Below, one piece after another: positions 1 through 8,082 of a stretch of 64,000 nt of DNA. The stretch's first letter is position 1, and every line of letters begins with the position of its first letter. The notes beneath the pieces were generated by a model, which had not been told where the DNA came from, searched no databases, and was given only the letters and a program-made list of their open reading frames with translations. The stretch is from Sphingopyxis sp. OAS728 (GTDB lineage Bacteria; Pseudomonadota; Alphaproteobacteria; Sphingomonadales; Sphingomonadaceae). A program made the translations under genes and the position numbers. The stretch spans positions 434,001 to 498,000 of the forward strand of contig NZ_JADBDT010000001.1 of assembly GCF_014873485.1 (NCBI RefSeq), in the 5' to 3' direction.

Positions 1-1830
1 TGACGGTGAGCGGATCGCTTTCGGCATCGCCGTCGTTCGCCAGCACGTCGATCACCACCAGCGTGTCCTCGGCCGTCGATGCGGTATCGGCGCCCACCAA
101 GGGCGCGTCGTTCACCGCGGTGACCGTCAAAGTCACCGTACCGGTGTCGGTAAGCGCGCCGTCGGTCACCGTATAAATGAAGCTGTCGGTGCCGCTGAAG
201 TTAGCGGCCGGCGTATAGACATAGCTGCCGTCCGCCGCGATCGTAACGCTACCGCCCTGCACCGTCGCAAAAGTGCCCGCGACAGCGGTCAATGCATCGC
301 CATCGCCGTCGGTGTCGTTCGCGATCAGGCTGACCACCGAACTGAACGGCGTGTCCTCCACCACCGTCACCACGTCGTCGACCGCGACCGGCGCATCCGC
401 GACCGGCGACACCGTCACCATGACCGTCCCCGTGCTCGTGGTCGTTCCACCCGCCCCGTCGCTCACCGTGTAGGTGATCGTGTCGGTGCCGCTGAAGTTC
501 GCATTCGGGGTATAGGTAAGCGCGCCCGTCACCGGATCGATCGACACCACACCATTCGCCGCGGAAGCGGCCGTGACCGTTAGCGGGTCGCCTTCGGCAT
601 CGCTGTCGTTCGCCAGCACATCGATAACCACCGGCGTATCCTCGGCGGTGGACGCGGCGTCGGCGCCTGCAACGGGGACATCGTTCACCGCCGTAACCGT
701 CAGCACCACCGTACCCGTGTCGGTCAGCGCCCCGTCCGTCACCGTATAGGTGAAACTGTCGGTCCCGTTGAAGTTCGCCGCGGGCGTGTAGACATAGCTG
801 CCGTCCGCCGCGATCGTCACGCTGCCGCCCTGTGAGGTTGCAAAGGTGCCCGCGACCGCAGTCAATGCATCGCCATCGCCGTCGGTGTCGTTCGCGATCA
901 GGCTGACCACCGAACTGAACGGCGTATCTTCGATGGTGGTCACGACATCGTCGACTGCGACCGGCGCATCGGCGACGGGGGATACCGTCACCGCGACCGT
1001 CCCGGTACCAGTTCCCCCTGCGCCATCGCTCACCATATAAGTGATCGTATCGCTGCCGTTGAAATTCGCATTCGGGGTGTAAGTGAGCGCGCCCGTCACC
1101 GAATCGATCGTCACCGTGCCGTTCGTTGCCGTTGCGGCGGTGACCGTCAGCGGATCGCCTTCGGCATCGCTGTCATTGGCTAGCACGTCGATCACGACCG
1201 CCGTATCTTCATCGGTTGTCGCCGTGTCGGCACCCGCAACCGGGACATCCGCGACCGGCGAGACCGTGATAGCGACCGTCCCGCTGCTCGATCCACCAGT
1301 GCCGTCGCTCACCGTATAAGTAATCGTATCGCTGCCGCTGAAGTTCGGATTCGGCGTATAGGTCAGCGCGCCCGTCGCTGGGTCGATCGTGACGGTACCG
1401 TTCGTGGCGGTGGCGGCGGTGACGGTCAAAGCGCCGCCTTCGGCGTCGCTGTCGTTCGCGAGGACATCGACCACCACTGGCGTATCTTCGGATGTCGTCG
1501 CCGAGTCTGCGCCCGCCGTGGGCGCATCGTTAACGCCAGCGACCGTGAGCGTCACTGTGCCGACATCACTGCCGCCGCGCCCGTCGTTCACGGTGTAGTT
1601 GAAACTGTCCGCGCCACTGAAATCGGGGGCCGGCGTATAAATATAACTGCCGTCCGCATTGATCGTCACGCTCCCACCCTGCGCCGTCGCAAAGGTCCCG
1701 GCGACCACGGTCAGCGCGTCGCCATCGGCATCGGTGTCGTTGGCCACGAGCCGAACGGTCGAGCTGAATGGCGTGTCTTCGTTCGCGCTTGCCGTATCGT
1801 CGACCGCCGTGGGCGTCCTGTTGGGGGTAT
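1..1830 (-). repeat. Tandem Ig/cadherin-like repeat units in adhesin
   Basis: Two alternating kinds of ~95-residue unit follow each other. A two-unit block recurs with a period of 573 bp (191 codons): ATGCAT and its surroundings at 292 reappear at 865, and about 70 bp around them are almost identical. Units closer to the N-terminus are more diverged. The near-identity points to recent duplication or homogenisation by recombination. Confidence 0.85.
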
Positions 1831-2293
1831 TTCCATTACCCGGAACGTTGTCGCTCCCCCCGCCGCCACCGCCGCCAGCTGCAACCGCCGCAAGGCCTGC
1901 AATCGCGCCCGCACCGAGAAGGATCGGCAAGATCGAATGATTTTCTCCCGCGATCAGCAGGGATTCGACCGATTGCAGCGGCACCAGACCGTCACCGCCC
2001 GTCGCGGTCGGCGACCATTGCCAAAGTGCTCCGCTGTCACGATCCTCAAGGATGAGGTCGTTGGACAGACTGCTGTCTTGGGTAAAAAAATGGTCGATGG
2101 TCAGCGCATCGCCATTATCGAACCTTATTGTGAGACTATCGCCCTCGCGAACGATCTCTTTTATCTCGTCGCGTCGCGAAAACAGCTTCACGACCATGGG
2201 CGATTTCAAATCTATTCGGGTACCTGAAGACGATATTTGGCGTCCGGACATTTTATCGAGCAGGACATAGTCGACCAATTTACCCTGAGCCAT
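1..2293 (-). CDS. BapA-type giant repeat adhesin, N-terminal part (3' end outside window)
   Basis: This is the start of a large surface or biofilm adhesin; 764 codons are visible and the frame is open to the left edge. The ATG at 2293 follows a GGGAGG ribosome-binding site. The first ~130 residues resemble the BapA/LapF-type prefix domain (MAQGKLVDYVLLDKMSGR, later FDNGDALTIDHF), followed by a hydrophobic stretch (LLGAGAIAGLAAVAA) and a glycine run. About seven Ig/cadherin-like repeats follow, each starting like VDVLANDSDAEGDPLTV or LIANDTDGDGDALTAVAGTF and containing TYTPNANFSGTDTITYTVSDG. The Asp-rich loops suggest calcium binding. Family knowledge says such proteins leave through a type I secretion system, whose genes would lie beyond the left edge. 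The C-terminal signal cannot be seen. Confidence 0.88.
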   Translation of the reverse strand, partial: MAQGKLVDYVLLDKMSGRQISSSGTRIDLKSPMVVKLFSRRDEIKEIVREGDSLTIRFDNGDALTIDHFFTQDSSLSNDLILEDRDSGALWQWSPTATGGDGLVPLQSVESLLIAGENHSILPILLGAGAIAGLAAVAAGGGGGGGSDNVPGNGNTPNRTPTAVDDTASANEDTPFSSTVRLVANDTDADGDALTVVAGTFATAQGGSVTINADGSYIYTPAPDFSGADSFNYTVNDGRGGSDVGTVTLTVAGVNDAPTAGADSATTSEDTPVVVDVLANDSDAEGGALTVTAATATNGTVTIDPATGALTYTPNPNFSGSDTITYTVSDGTGGSSSGTVAITVSPVADVPVAGADTATTDEDTAVVIDVLANDSDAEGDPLTVTAATATNGTVTIDSVTGALTYTPNANFNGSDTITYMVSDGAGGTGTGTVAVTVSPVADAPVAVDDVVTTIEDTPFSSVVSLIANDTDGDGDALTAVAGTFATSQGGSVTIAADGSYVYTPAANFNGTDSFTYTVTDGALTDTGTVVLTVTAVNDVPVAGADAASTAEDTPVVIDVLANDSDAEGDPLTVTAASAANGVVSIDPVTGALTYTPNANFSGTDTITYTVSDGAGGTTTSTGTVMVTVSPVADAPVAVDDVVTVVEDTPFSSVVSLIANDTDGDGDALTAVAGTFATVQGGSVTIAADGSYVYTPAANFSGTDSFIYTVTDGALTDTGTVTLTVTAVNDAPLVGADTASTAEDTLVVIDVLANDGDAESDPLTV

Positions 2294-3123
2294 CCCCAAA
2301 CCTCCCAAGATGAGATGTTGAAACTGGTCCCGTTCTCGACTTTATTGTCACATGTGATCGAATCAATATTCAAAAATGTTAACTAAAGCTTAAAATATCT
2401 AAAACTTAGATCGACCATCCCAAGCCGAATTTTATTTAGACACCTAAGCAAAATACCCCGTATGCCCGTTCCATTTTCAACAACGCGAAACTCATCTATA
2501 AGTTGCATAACCACAATGCGATAAGCCTCAAAAAAATTGAGCTCGCTTACAAAAGTTAAGTTGTTCGAAAATGCTCATGTCGGAACAACGGCAAACTCCC
2601 GGCTGAAACGGCCGTGAGGGACGGTAAGCCGCCAAGCTCTGCCTTGGAGGCGAGCAAAAATGCGATCCATTCTGGAGGTTGTTCATGACGTCAGGCGAGG
2701 ACGGGCGACCGCGCCGGGCATTAATCGCCCCAAGTCGACAGCGCCACATGAGCTCCGACCGGACAATTTTCGCGAGCTCCACCTGTCGGTAGACCATTCC
2801 TCCGAACTTGGCCGCAGCCGATCATCCCGAAACGAAACTGGCCGAAGTCGACTGGCCGCTTTGGGAACCAGGAGATACAGAGGTCTATCGACTGGTTGGA
2901 GGCGCCAAGCCGCTACTATCCATGTGTTAATCGAACGGCCGCTTTCGGGCGGCTGTCGATAAAGGATTTACCGGCCGATTTGAGGCGCAAAGCTGAAGTG
3001 GAAATGAAGGTCCGGGGCAACGTCTCGCCTCCGGCGACCGCGCTCTATTCCGCTTCGCTCCACCGAGCCGCCGCTGCGCACCGTCTCGTCGGCTGACGCC
3101 GTGACGATCGACTGACGCGAGAG

Positions 3124-3142
3124 GCCGGAGCCAGGCTCCGGC
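3124..3142. promoter_or_regulatory. Perfect 19-bp palindrome upstream of parB
   Basis: GCCGGAGCC-A-GGCTCCGGC is a perfect inverted repeat with a one-base centre, ~230 bp before the parB-like start. A partition protein usually binds a palindromic site near its gene, so a parS-like site or an operator is possible. It could also be a structured RNA leader. Function is inferred from position only. Confidence 0.35.
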
Positions 3143-3317
3143 TCGAAGGTCATCGCGCGTGCCGCGCGCTGGCGATGGCCTCCGGCCGTGCGAGGTGGTC
3201 GTCGCTCTCCTCTGAGGCCCGCCCGGCAGGGCGCAACCCCTGCGGGGTCCTCCACATGCGTTTCGGCCTGCGGTGCGCCCTGCCTTGCAGTCGGGCCTCT
3301 CCGGTCGCTCTCGCCGC

Positions 3318-3345
3318 CCACCCCGCTCAGCCGGGGCTGCGGTGG
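3318..3345 (+). promoter_or_regulatory. Imperfect hairpin in parB leader
   Basis: CCCCG at 3321-3325 can pair with CGGGG at 3332-3336, and an outer CCA/TGG pair extends the stem. It lies ~27 bp upstream of the parB start and just before the AAGGAG ribosome-binding site. It could modulate translation; the stem is short and the call is tentative. Confidence 0.25.
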
Positions 3346-3371
3346 TTTGGAAAGAGCAAGGAGAGATTATC

Positions 3372-5123
3372 ATGGAACTCAAGCATATCGCGATTTCGCA
3401 GCTTGCCGTGTCGCCCGCCAACATGCGCTGGACCGCGAAGAAGCCGGACCTCACCAACATCCTGCCATCGGTACGGGCGCGCGGTATCCTCGTGCCGCTG
3501 ATCGTCAGGCCGGGGACGGAGGACGGATCCTATGAAATCGTTGCGGGCAAGCGGCGCTACCATGCGGCGCTGACCGTCGCCGAGGAACAGGACGGCATAG
3601 ACCCGCTGCCCTGTGCCGTGATGGAGGCTGGTGACGATGCGGCAGCACTCGAAGCCTCGCTGATCGAAAATATCGCTCGCCTCGATCCCGACGAGGTGTC
3701 GCGCTGCGAATCCTTCACCCGCCTCGCCCGCGAAGGGCGGAGCGTCGAGGATATCGGCCTGACTTTCGGACTGACCGGCCTTCAGGTGAAGCGCACGCTC
3801 GCCATCGGCAATCTGCTCCCGCGCATCCGGGGCCTCTATCGGGCCGAGAAGATCGACGTCGTCACCATGCGGCACCTGACGCTCGCCACCAAGGCGCAGC
3901 AGCGCGAATGGCTGGGGCTGGTCGATTGTCCGGAGAAGCATGCGCCCACCGGCGCCCAGCTCAAGGCATGGCTGTTCGGCGGCAGTGCGATTGCCGCCAA
4001 GGTCGCGATGTTCGATGTCGCGAGCTACGCTGGCGAGATCGTCTCCGACCTGTTCGGCGAGGACAGCTATTTTGCCGACGCCGATGCGTTCTGGACCGCG
4101 CAGATGACCGAAGTCGAGAAGCAGGCGGATTTCTATCGCGATAGCGGCTGGTCAGAGGTCGTCGTCATGGAGCGCGGTGCCCATTTCAATAGCTGGGAGC
4201 ATGAACGCTGCCCGAAGAAGAAGGGTGGCAAGGTCTTTGTTACCGTCAGCCATCGCGGCGAAGTCGCGTTCCACGAGGACTATATCACCAGCAAGGAAGC
4301 GCGGCAGCGCGCCAAGGGGGAAGCCATCGACACGCCCAAGCCGGTGCGCCCCGAGGTCAGCGCGGCGCTCGGCAATTATATCGATCTTCATCGTCATGCC
4401 GCCGTGCGCGCATCGTTGCTGTCCGATCCGGGGATCGCGCTGCGCATGATGGTCGCCCATGCCATCATCGGGTCTCCGCTGTGGCGGGTCGATGTCGAGA
4501 AGCAGCGCGCGGCTAGTGAAGCAATTGCCGAGAGCGTCGCGGTATCGGCTAGCGAGGCCGCGTTCGACAAGGCGCGGCGAGCGGTGCTGGACCTGCTCGG
4601 GTTCGACAGGGACACCCCCCATCTCGTCGGCGGTTATGATGGCGAGCATGGTATCGCCGGACTGTTCGTGCGTCTGGCGAACCTGTCCGATGAAGCGGTG
4701 ATGGCCATCCTTCCCGTCGTGATGGGCGAGACACTGGCCGTGAGCAGCGCCGAGGTCGAGATGCTGGGCCAACTCATTGGCACTGACATGAAGACCTGTT
4801 GGCAGGACGATAACGTGCTGCCCGATCTGCTCCGCGACAAGCAGGTATTGACCGTGGTCCTTGCCGAGGTCGCTGGCGATGATGTCGCCGAGGCCAATGC
4901 GGAGGCGACCGCAAAGGTGCAGCGCGGCATTCTCGTCGATTGCCTGACCGGCAGCAACGGGCGCGCGAGGGTCGAGGGCTGGGATCCGCGCTGGTTCGCC
5001 TTTCCGCCGACCGGCTATACTGATCGCGGCGGTGTCGGCTGTGTCGAACGGAGCGAGCGTATTGCGCCGCTGTTCGTCCCGGCACCGGTCGAGGCCGAAC
5101 CGGAGATGCTTCAGGCGGCTTGA
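3372..5123 (+). CDS. ParB/RepB/Spo0J-family partition-like protein
   Basis: A 583-residue protein of the ParB/RepB/Spo0J family, typical of sphingomonad plasmids and integrative elements. Residues ~1-110 form a ParB nuclease-like domain (LAVSPANMRWTAKKPD, VPLIVRPG, YEIVAGKRRYHAA, and SLIENIARLDPDEVSRCESF). A helix-turn-helix region follows (VEDIGLTFGLTGLQVKRTL). The remaining ~400 residues are a long C-terminal region larger than in classical ParB. I chose the ATG at 3372 because AAGGAGAG precedes it and the ParB domain starts at once; an upstream in-frame ATG at 3273 would add 33 unlike residues. No parA is seen, so a role in gene regulation or nuclease-like DNA processing is as possible as partition. 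A strong terminator follows. Confidence 0.85.
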   Translation: MELKHIAISQLAVSPANMRWTAKKPDLTNILPSVRARGILVPLIVRPGTEDGSYEIVAGKRRYHAALTVAEEQDGIDPLPCAVMEAGDDAAALEASLIENIARLDPDEVSRCESFTRLAREGRSVEDIGLTFGLTGLQVKRTLAIGNLLPRIRGLYRAEKIDVVTMRHLTLATKAQQREWLGLVDCPEKHAPTGAQLKAWLFGGSAIAAKVAMFDVASYAGEIVSDLFGEDSYFADADAFWTAQMTEVEKQADFYRDSGWSEVVVMERGAHFNSWEHERCPKKKGGKVFVTVSHRGEVAFHEDYITSKEARQRAKGEAIDTPKPVRPEVSAALGNYIDLHRHAAVRASLLSDPGIALRMMVAHAIIGSPLWRVDVEKQRAASEAIAESVAVSASEAAFDKARRAVLDLLGFDRDTPHLVGGYDGEHGIAGLFVRLANLSDEAVMAILPVVMGETLAVSSAEVEMLGQLIGTDMKTCWQDDNVLPDLLRDKQVLTVVLAEVAGDDVAEANAEATAKVQRGILVDCLTGSNGRARVEGWDPRWFAFPPTGYTDRGGVGCVERSERIAPLFVPAPVEAEPEMLQAA

Positions 5124-5142
5124 CCTGCGAGCATGGTCATCA

Positions 5143-5176
5143 TGGAGGAACGGCCCGTCCGTTCCTCCAATTTTTT
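5143..5176 (+). terminator. Rho-independent terminator after parB
   Basis: TGGAGGAACGG (5143-5153) pairs perfectly with CCGTTCCTCCA (5159-5169) around a five-base loop and is followed by ATTTTTT. This is a canonical terminator 20 bp past the parB stop. Confidence 0.9.
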
Positions 5177-5178
5177 CC

Positions 5179-5199
5179 GCCCGGCGCAAAGCGCCGGGC
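5179..5199 (+). promoter_or_regulatory. Second perfect hairpin between parB and the nucleotidyltransferase gene
   Basis: GCCCGGCGC-AAA-GCGCCGGGC forms a perfect 9-bp stem with a three-base loop, three bases after the parB terminator. No T run follows, so it is not a second canonical terminator. It may cap or protect a processed transcript, or serve as a protein-binding site. Confidence 0.4.
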
Positions 5200-5247
5200 A
5201 ATCTGTCCTTGCCAACCGACGGGAACTGCCCGAAGATTCTCGGACCC

Positions 5248-6168
5248 ATGCGAACCGACGTCGATCACCTTCCTGCCGCAAAGCAGCGCGAGCTTGAGCG
5301 CATCGTCGAGATATTGTTCGACGAGTTCGGGCAGGCGACCGAAAATGCGACCGGGCGCCGCAAGGGCGCCCGCATTCTCAAGATCATCTTGTTCGGCAGT
5401 CACGCGAGAGGCGATTGGGTCGACGCGCCGCTGTCCGCGAACCAGTATAAATCCGACTACGATATCCTCGTGATCGTCAGCCAGAAGGAGCTGACCGACC
5501 GCGCCGCTTATTGGGCGAAGGCCGAGGAACGGCTGATCCGCGCCTACACGATCGAGAAGACGCTGCGCACGCCGGTCAACTTCATCGTTCATTCGTTGCA
5601 TGAGGTGAATGACGGGCTCGCGCATGGACGCGTCTTCTTCATGGAGGTCGCGAAGGATGGTATCGCGATATATGACGCGGATGGCCGCGAACTCCACAAT
5701 CCCAAACCTAAAACGCCTCAGCAGGCGCTGGAGACGGCGAAGGAATATTTTGACGAGTGGATGCCGCTCGCCGCGAGTTCTCAAAAGATTTATTTCTTCT
5801 GTCGATCGCAGGGCGAATATCGGGACGCCGCCTTCAATCTCCATCAGGCGACCGAGCGCCTCTACGCTTGCCTGCTACTGACACTGACCTTCTACGTGCC
5901 GTACAATCATAACATCGCCTTCCTTCGCTCTTTGGCCGAAGGGCTCGACCGACGCCTTCACGGTGTATGGCCGGAGGCCAATCGCAGCGAGCGGGCGATG
6001 TTCCAGAAGTTGAAGGAAGCCTACACGAAGGCCCGCTACAGCAAGCACTACAAGATCAGTGAGGAAGAATTGGCATGGATGGGTGAGCGAGTCGAGGAAC
6101 TCGGCCGCGTTGTCCATCAGGTCTGCACCGACAAGATCGCCGAACTCGAAGAGGCCTCGCGCGAGTAG
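5248..6168 (+). CDS. Nucleotidyltransferase-HEPN fusion protein
   Basis: A 306-residue protein. Residues ~10-150 form a pol-beta-type minimal nucleotidyltransferase fold with the glycine-serine motif LFGSHARGDW and the acidic pair SDYDILVIV. Residues ~165-300 look like a HEPN domain of the sacsin/KNTase-C type (RDAAFNLHQATERLYACLLL). The usual HEPN ribonuclease motif Rx4-6H is only approximated (RYSKH). MNT and HEPN proteins are often two-gene toxin-antitoxin pairs, while fusions like this occur on mobile elements with unclear roles. The ATG at 5248 follows the parB terminator region, so the gene needs its own promoter. A degenerate paralogue without the HEPN half lies at 7082-7576. Confidence 0.8.
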   Translation: MRTDVDHLPAAKQRELERIVEILFDEFGQATENATGRRKGARILKIILFGSHARGDWVDAPLSANQYKSDYDILVIVSQKELTDRAAYWAKAEERLIRAYTIEKTLRTPVNFIVHSLHEVNDGLAHGRVFFMEVAKDGIAIYDADGRELHNPKPKTPQQALETAKEYFDEWMPLAASSQKIYFFCRSQGEYRDAAFNLHQATERLYACLLLTLTFYVPYNHNIAFLRSLAEGLDRRLHGVWPEANRSERAMFQKLKEAYTKARYSKHYKISEEELAWMGERVEELGRVVHQVCTDKIAELEEASRE

Positions 6169-6187
6169 CGCTGAGTCTGCGGCCGGA

Positions 6188-6730
6188 CTATTTGTCGAAG
6201 CCGGGTACGACCGGGGCCATCACGCATTTGCAGCCGGGTTCACTTCCGGGGTAGGTCCACGAGCCATTGAGATTCATGCCCTTGTCGAGCGGGAACTTCT
6301 TCCGATTGACCGATTTGTGAGCAGCATCCATCTCACGCTCGGCAAAGCTTGGATTGTTCGTTCCATAGCACGGAGCCCCGGAATACAGCCACGTGCCTTC
6401 GGTAAGCCCCAAATCGGATGCTTTCGCCACATTCATGAGCGAGGTCGCGCGGTTGTTCAAATAGGTCGCGATGTAGGCCGCCCGTGATCGCGGTACATTC
6501 ATCTCAACGAGAGCGTTTGTCAGCAGTCCGACATCCCGACCGCTCGCCACGGATCGCAAAGTAGTCTCAAAAACTCGCTCCTCTTCGCCGACCGGCAAAT
6601 CCTCGAATTCTTGAATCCTCGCCCAGATATCCGCGCGGACAGCAGTCGTAACTCGGGCGGCGTCGAATTTGACGGTAGGAACAGCTGAGCCGGACGTTGA
6701 CGTGAGCTTTGAAATCCAGCGGAAAACCAT
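6188..6730 (-). CDS. Hypothetical protein with phage head-morphogenesis-like C-terminus
   Basis: A 180-residue protein with no signal peptide. The C-terminal ~90 residues contain spaced elements resembling the gp7/Mu F-like minor head protein domain: NNRATSLMNVAKASDLG, W-x-YSGAPC, FAEREMDAAHKSVN, NGSWTYPGSEPGCKCVM and AP-x-PGFD. In phage proteins the corresponding motif reads like H-x-DG...G...PG...CRC. There are no other phage structural genes nearby, so it is an orphan. It converges with the nucleotidyltransferase-HEPN gene (20 bp between the stops). The family call is tentative. Confidence 0.6.
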   Translation of the reverse strand: MVFRWISKLTSTSGSAVPTVKFDAARVTTAVRADIWARIQEFEDLPVGEEERVFETTLRSVASGRDVGLLTNALVEMNVPRSRAAYIATYLNNRATSLMNVAKASDLGLTEGTWLYSGAPCYGTNNPSFAEREMDAAHKSVNRKKFPLDKGMNLNGSWTYPGSEPGCKCVMAPVVPGFDK

Positions 6731-7081
6731 GAGTGTCCCCTCGTGCGGCAGAGAATCACAGAATGATGTCCCCGGACCAGTCGTGAATTATTACGAAAGT
6801 TGTCCCGAGTGCGAGTAACAATCGGTCCTTTTACGTGCAGTCAGATTTTTAGCGAATACTTACCCCGGCAGTGCCGCTTGTCCGGACTCATGGATTCTGG
6901 CATAATCGGCGCTACGGGATGGAGTGACTGGCGGTCATCCCGAGGATAGTCCTGCCAGGCATCATGTAGGTTCGGCCACACGGTCGGGCAGTTGCTGTAA
7001 GCCGCTCCTGCGGCACCCCACAGCGGACACCGCTTGCACATCCGCGCATCGTTGCGCGGACCGCCGCTGTGCGAGCTTGCA
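6731..7081. other. Gene-free stretch with hairpin 7041-7060
   Basis: This region separates two divergent genes and should hold both promoters. A perfect 8-bp stem with a four-base loop, TCCGCGCA-TCGT-TGCGCGGA, lies at 7041-7060, about 20 bp before the next start. A 66-residue minus-strand frame at 6841-7041 has four cysteines (MCKRCPLW...) but no family match or clear ribosome-binding site; I do not call it. Confidence 0.45.
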
Positions 7082-7576
7082 ATGACACCCCCAACATCGA
7101 ACGACGTTTACGCGCGCGAAGTCGTGATGGCGCGCGTCGGCCATCTCATCCGCCGCAAGCAGCGCGAGATCGAGACGATCACGCGCATTCTGCGATGCTT
7201 CTTCGAGCCATCGCAGGTGCAGGCACCCGAGCCAGGCCGGATCAAGCGCATCATCCTGATCGGCCCCTATGCGCGGCGAAGTTGGTATGAAGATCGACGA
7301 ACGATCGATTTCTCCGACTATGAATTCTGGATCGTCGTCAACCATCCGCTATTCACCGACGAGCGATGCTGGCGACGCGCCCGCGATGTCATCGGCCGCG
7401 AGCTTCGCAATCGCTGCGCGGTCGATCTGCAGATCTTTTCGAAGTCTGACATCCGCATCGCCAAGGCCGAAGGCGACACCTTCATCCTCGACCGGATCGA
7501 GGCCGGCATCACCCTCTATCGTGCATCGCGCGATGCACCGCTGGGTGCTGGCGACAACCGGGGTATGCGGTCATGA
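7082..7576 (+). CDS. Degenerate stand-alone nucleotidyltransferase paralogue
   Basis: A 164-residue protein that aligns along its length with the N-terminal half of the nucleotidyltransferase-HEPN protein at 5248 (IRRKQREIETITRIL, RIKRIILIGPYARRSWYE, DFSDYEFWIVV, FILDRIEAGITLYRA). The glycine-serine pair of the active site is glycine-proline here and the acidic pair DxD is DYE, so catalysis may be weakened or lost. The HEPN domain is absent. Its stop codon overlaps the start of the following sigma factor by four bases (ATGA), so the two are translationally coupled. A regulatory role for the sigma factors is possible but only inferred. An in-frame ATG at 7034 would give a longer N-terminus. 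Confidence 0.7.
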   Translation: MTPPTSNDVYAREVVMARVGHLIRRKQREIETITRILRCFFEPSQVQAPEPGRIKRIILIGPYARRSWYEDRRTIDFSDYEFWIVVNHPLFTDERCWRRARDVIGRELRNRCAVDLQIFSKSDIRIAKAEGDTFILDRIEAGITLYRASRDAPLGAGDNRGMRS

Positions 7577-8082
7577 CCGCACCCGGTGCCGCCGCCGCCT
7601 TCGACGCCTTCTACCGGACAGAGCACCCGCGCGTCCTAGGATATTTCCGGCGCAAGGTAGGACGCGACGCTGCCCTCGACCTCGCGCAGGAGGTTTTCGC
7701 ACGGCTGCTGCGCAGCGGCGCGCTTGAACGGGCCGATTGTCCTCAGGCCTATCTGACCCGGATCGCGCGCAATCTGCTGATCGACATCACGCGGCTGAAG
7801 AAATCGGCTCCGACCGCGTTCTACCAATTTGATGAGGCGCGCGACGCAACGCCATGCGCCGATCAATCGTGGCGCATCGAGACGGCGGACCTCGCCCACC
7901 TCTTCCGACGAACGGTGCGCGCGATGCCGCCCAAGACTCGGCGCGTGTTCCTGATGCGGCGCGTGCGGCGCATGAGCTACAAGGAGATCGCCGCAGCCCT
8001 CGGCATTACCGTGGCGACCGTCGATTATCATCTGGTGCGAGCGCTGGCGCTGTGCCGCGCTGCGATCGCAGAACAATGTTGA
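7573..8082 (+). CDS. RNA polymerase sigma factor, ECF type (FecI-like), first of pair
   Basis: A 169-residue sigma-70-family protein. Region 2 spans ~10-75 (FDAFYRTEHPRVLGYFRRKVG, DLAQEVFARLL, AYLTRIARNLLID) and region 4 spans ~115-165 (MPPKTRRVFLMRRVRRMSYKEIA, ALGITVATVDYHLVRAL). The short linker is typical of ECF factors, and the layout is closest to FecI-like members. No FecR-type anti-sigma factor or TonB receptor is adjacent. It overlaps the nucleotidyltransferase paralogue by four bases upstream and the second sigma gene by seven bases downstream. Confidence 0.88.
   Translation: MTAPGAAAAFDAFYRTEHPRVLGYFRRKVGRDAALDLAQEVFARLLRSGALERADCPQAYLTRIARNLLIDITRLKKSAPTAFYQFDEARDATPCADQSWRIETADLAHLFRRTVRAMPPKTRRVFLMRRVRRMSYKEIAAALGITVATVDYHLVRALALCRAAIAEQC

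Larger units (their letters stand above)
2294..3371. other. Gene-free stretch between adhesin and parB
   Basis: The first ~300 bases are AT-rich and probably hold the adhesin promoter. From about 2560 the sequence is GC-rich and shows only short frames without convincing starts or family matches. One of these (2803-2925, reading WPLWEPGDTEVYRLVGGAK) may be a remnant of an older gene. The last ~280 bases form a long leader with strong inverted repeats before parB. No complete gene is supported. Confidence 0.5.

Noticed and set aside
1711..2270. Short frames on both strands inside the adhesin N-terminus
   Set aside because: They overlap the continuous minus-strand adhesin frame, which has a ribosome-binding site and clear domains.
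2803..2925. Frame reading WPLWEPGDTEVYRLVGGAK upstream of parB
   Set aside because: It looks protein-like but has no ATG or GTG, is ~40 residues long, and has stops at both ends; at most a remnant.
6841..7041. 66-residue minus-strand frame with CxxC and further cysteines
   Set aside because: No family match and no clear ribosome-binding site; the hairpin at its start suggests a control region instead.
7854..8075. Long N-terminal extension of the second sigma factor
   Set aside because: This part overlaps the first sigma gene in another frame; ATG 8076 gives a normal sigma factor.
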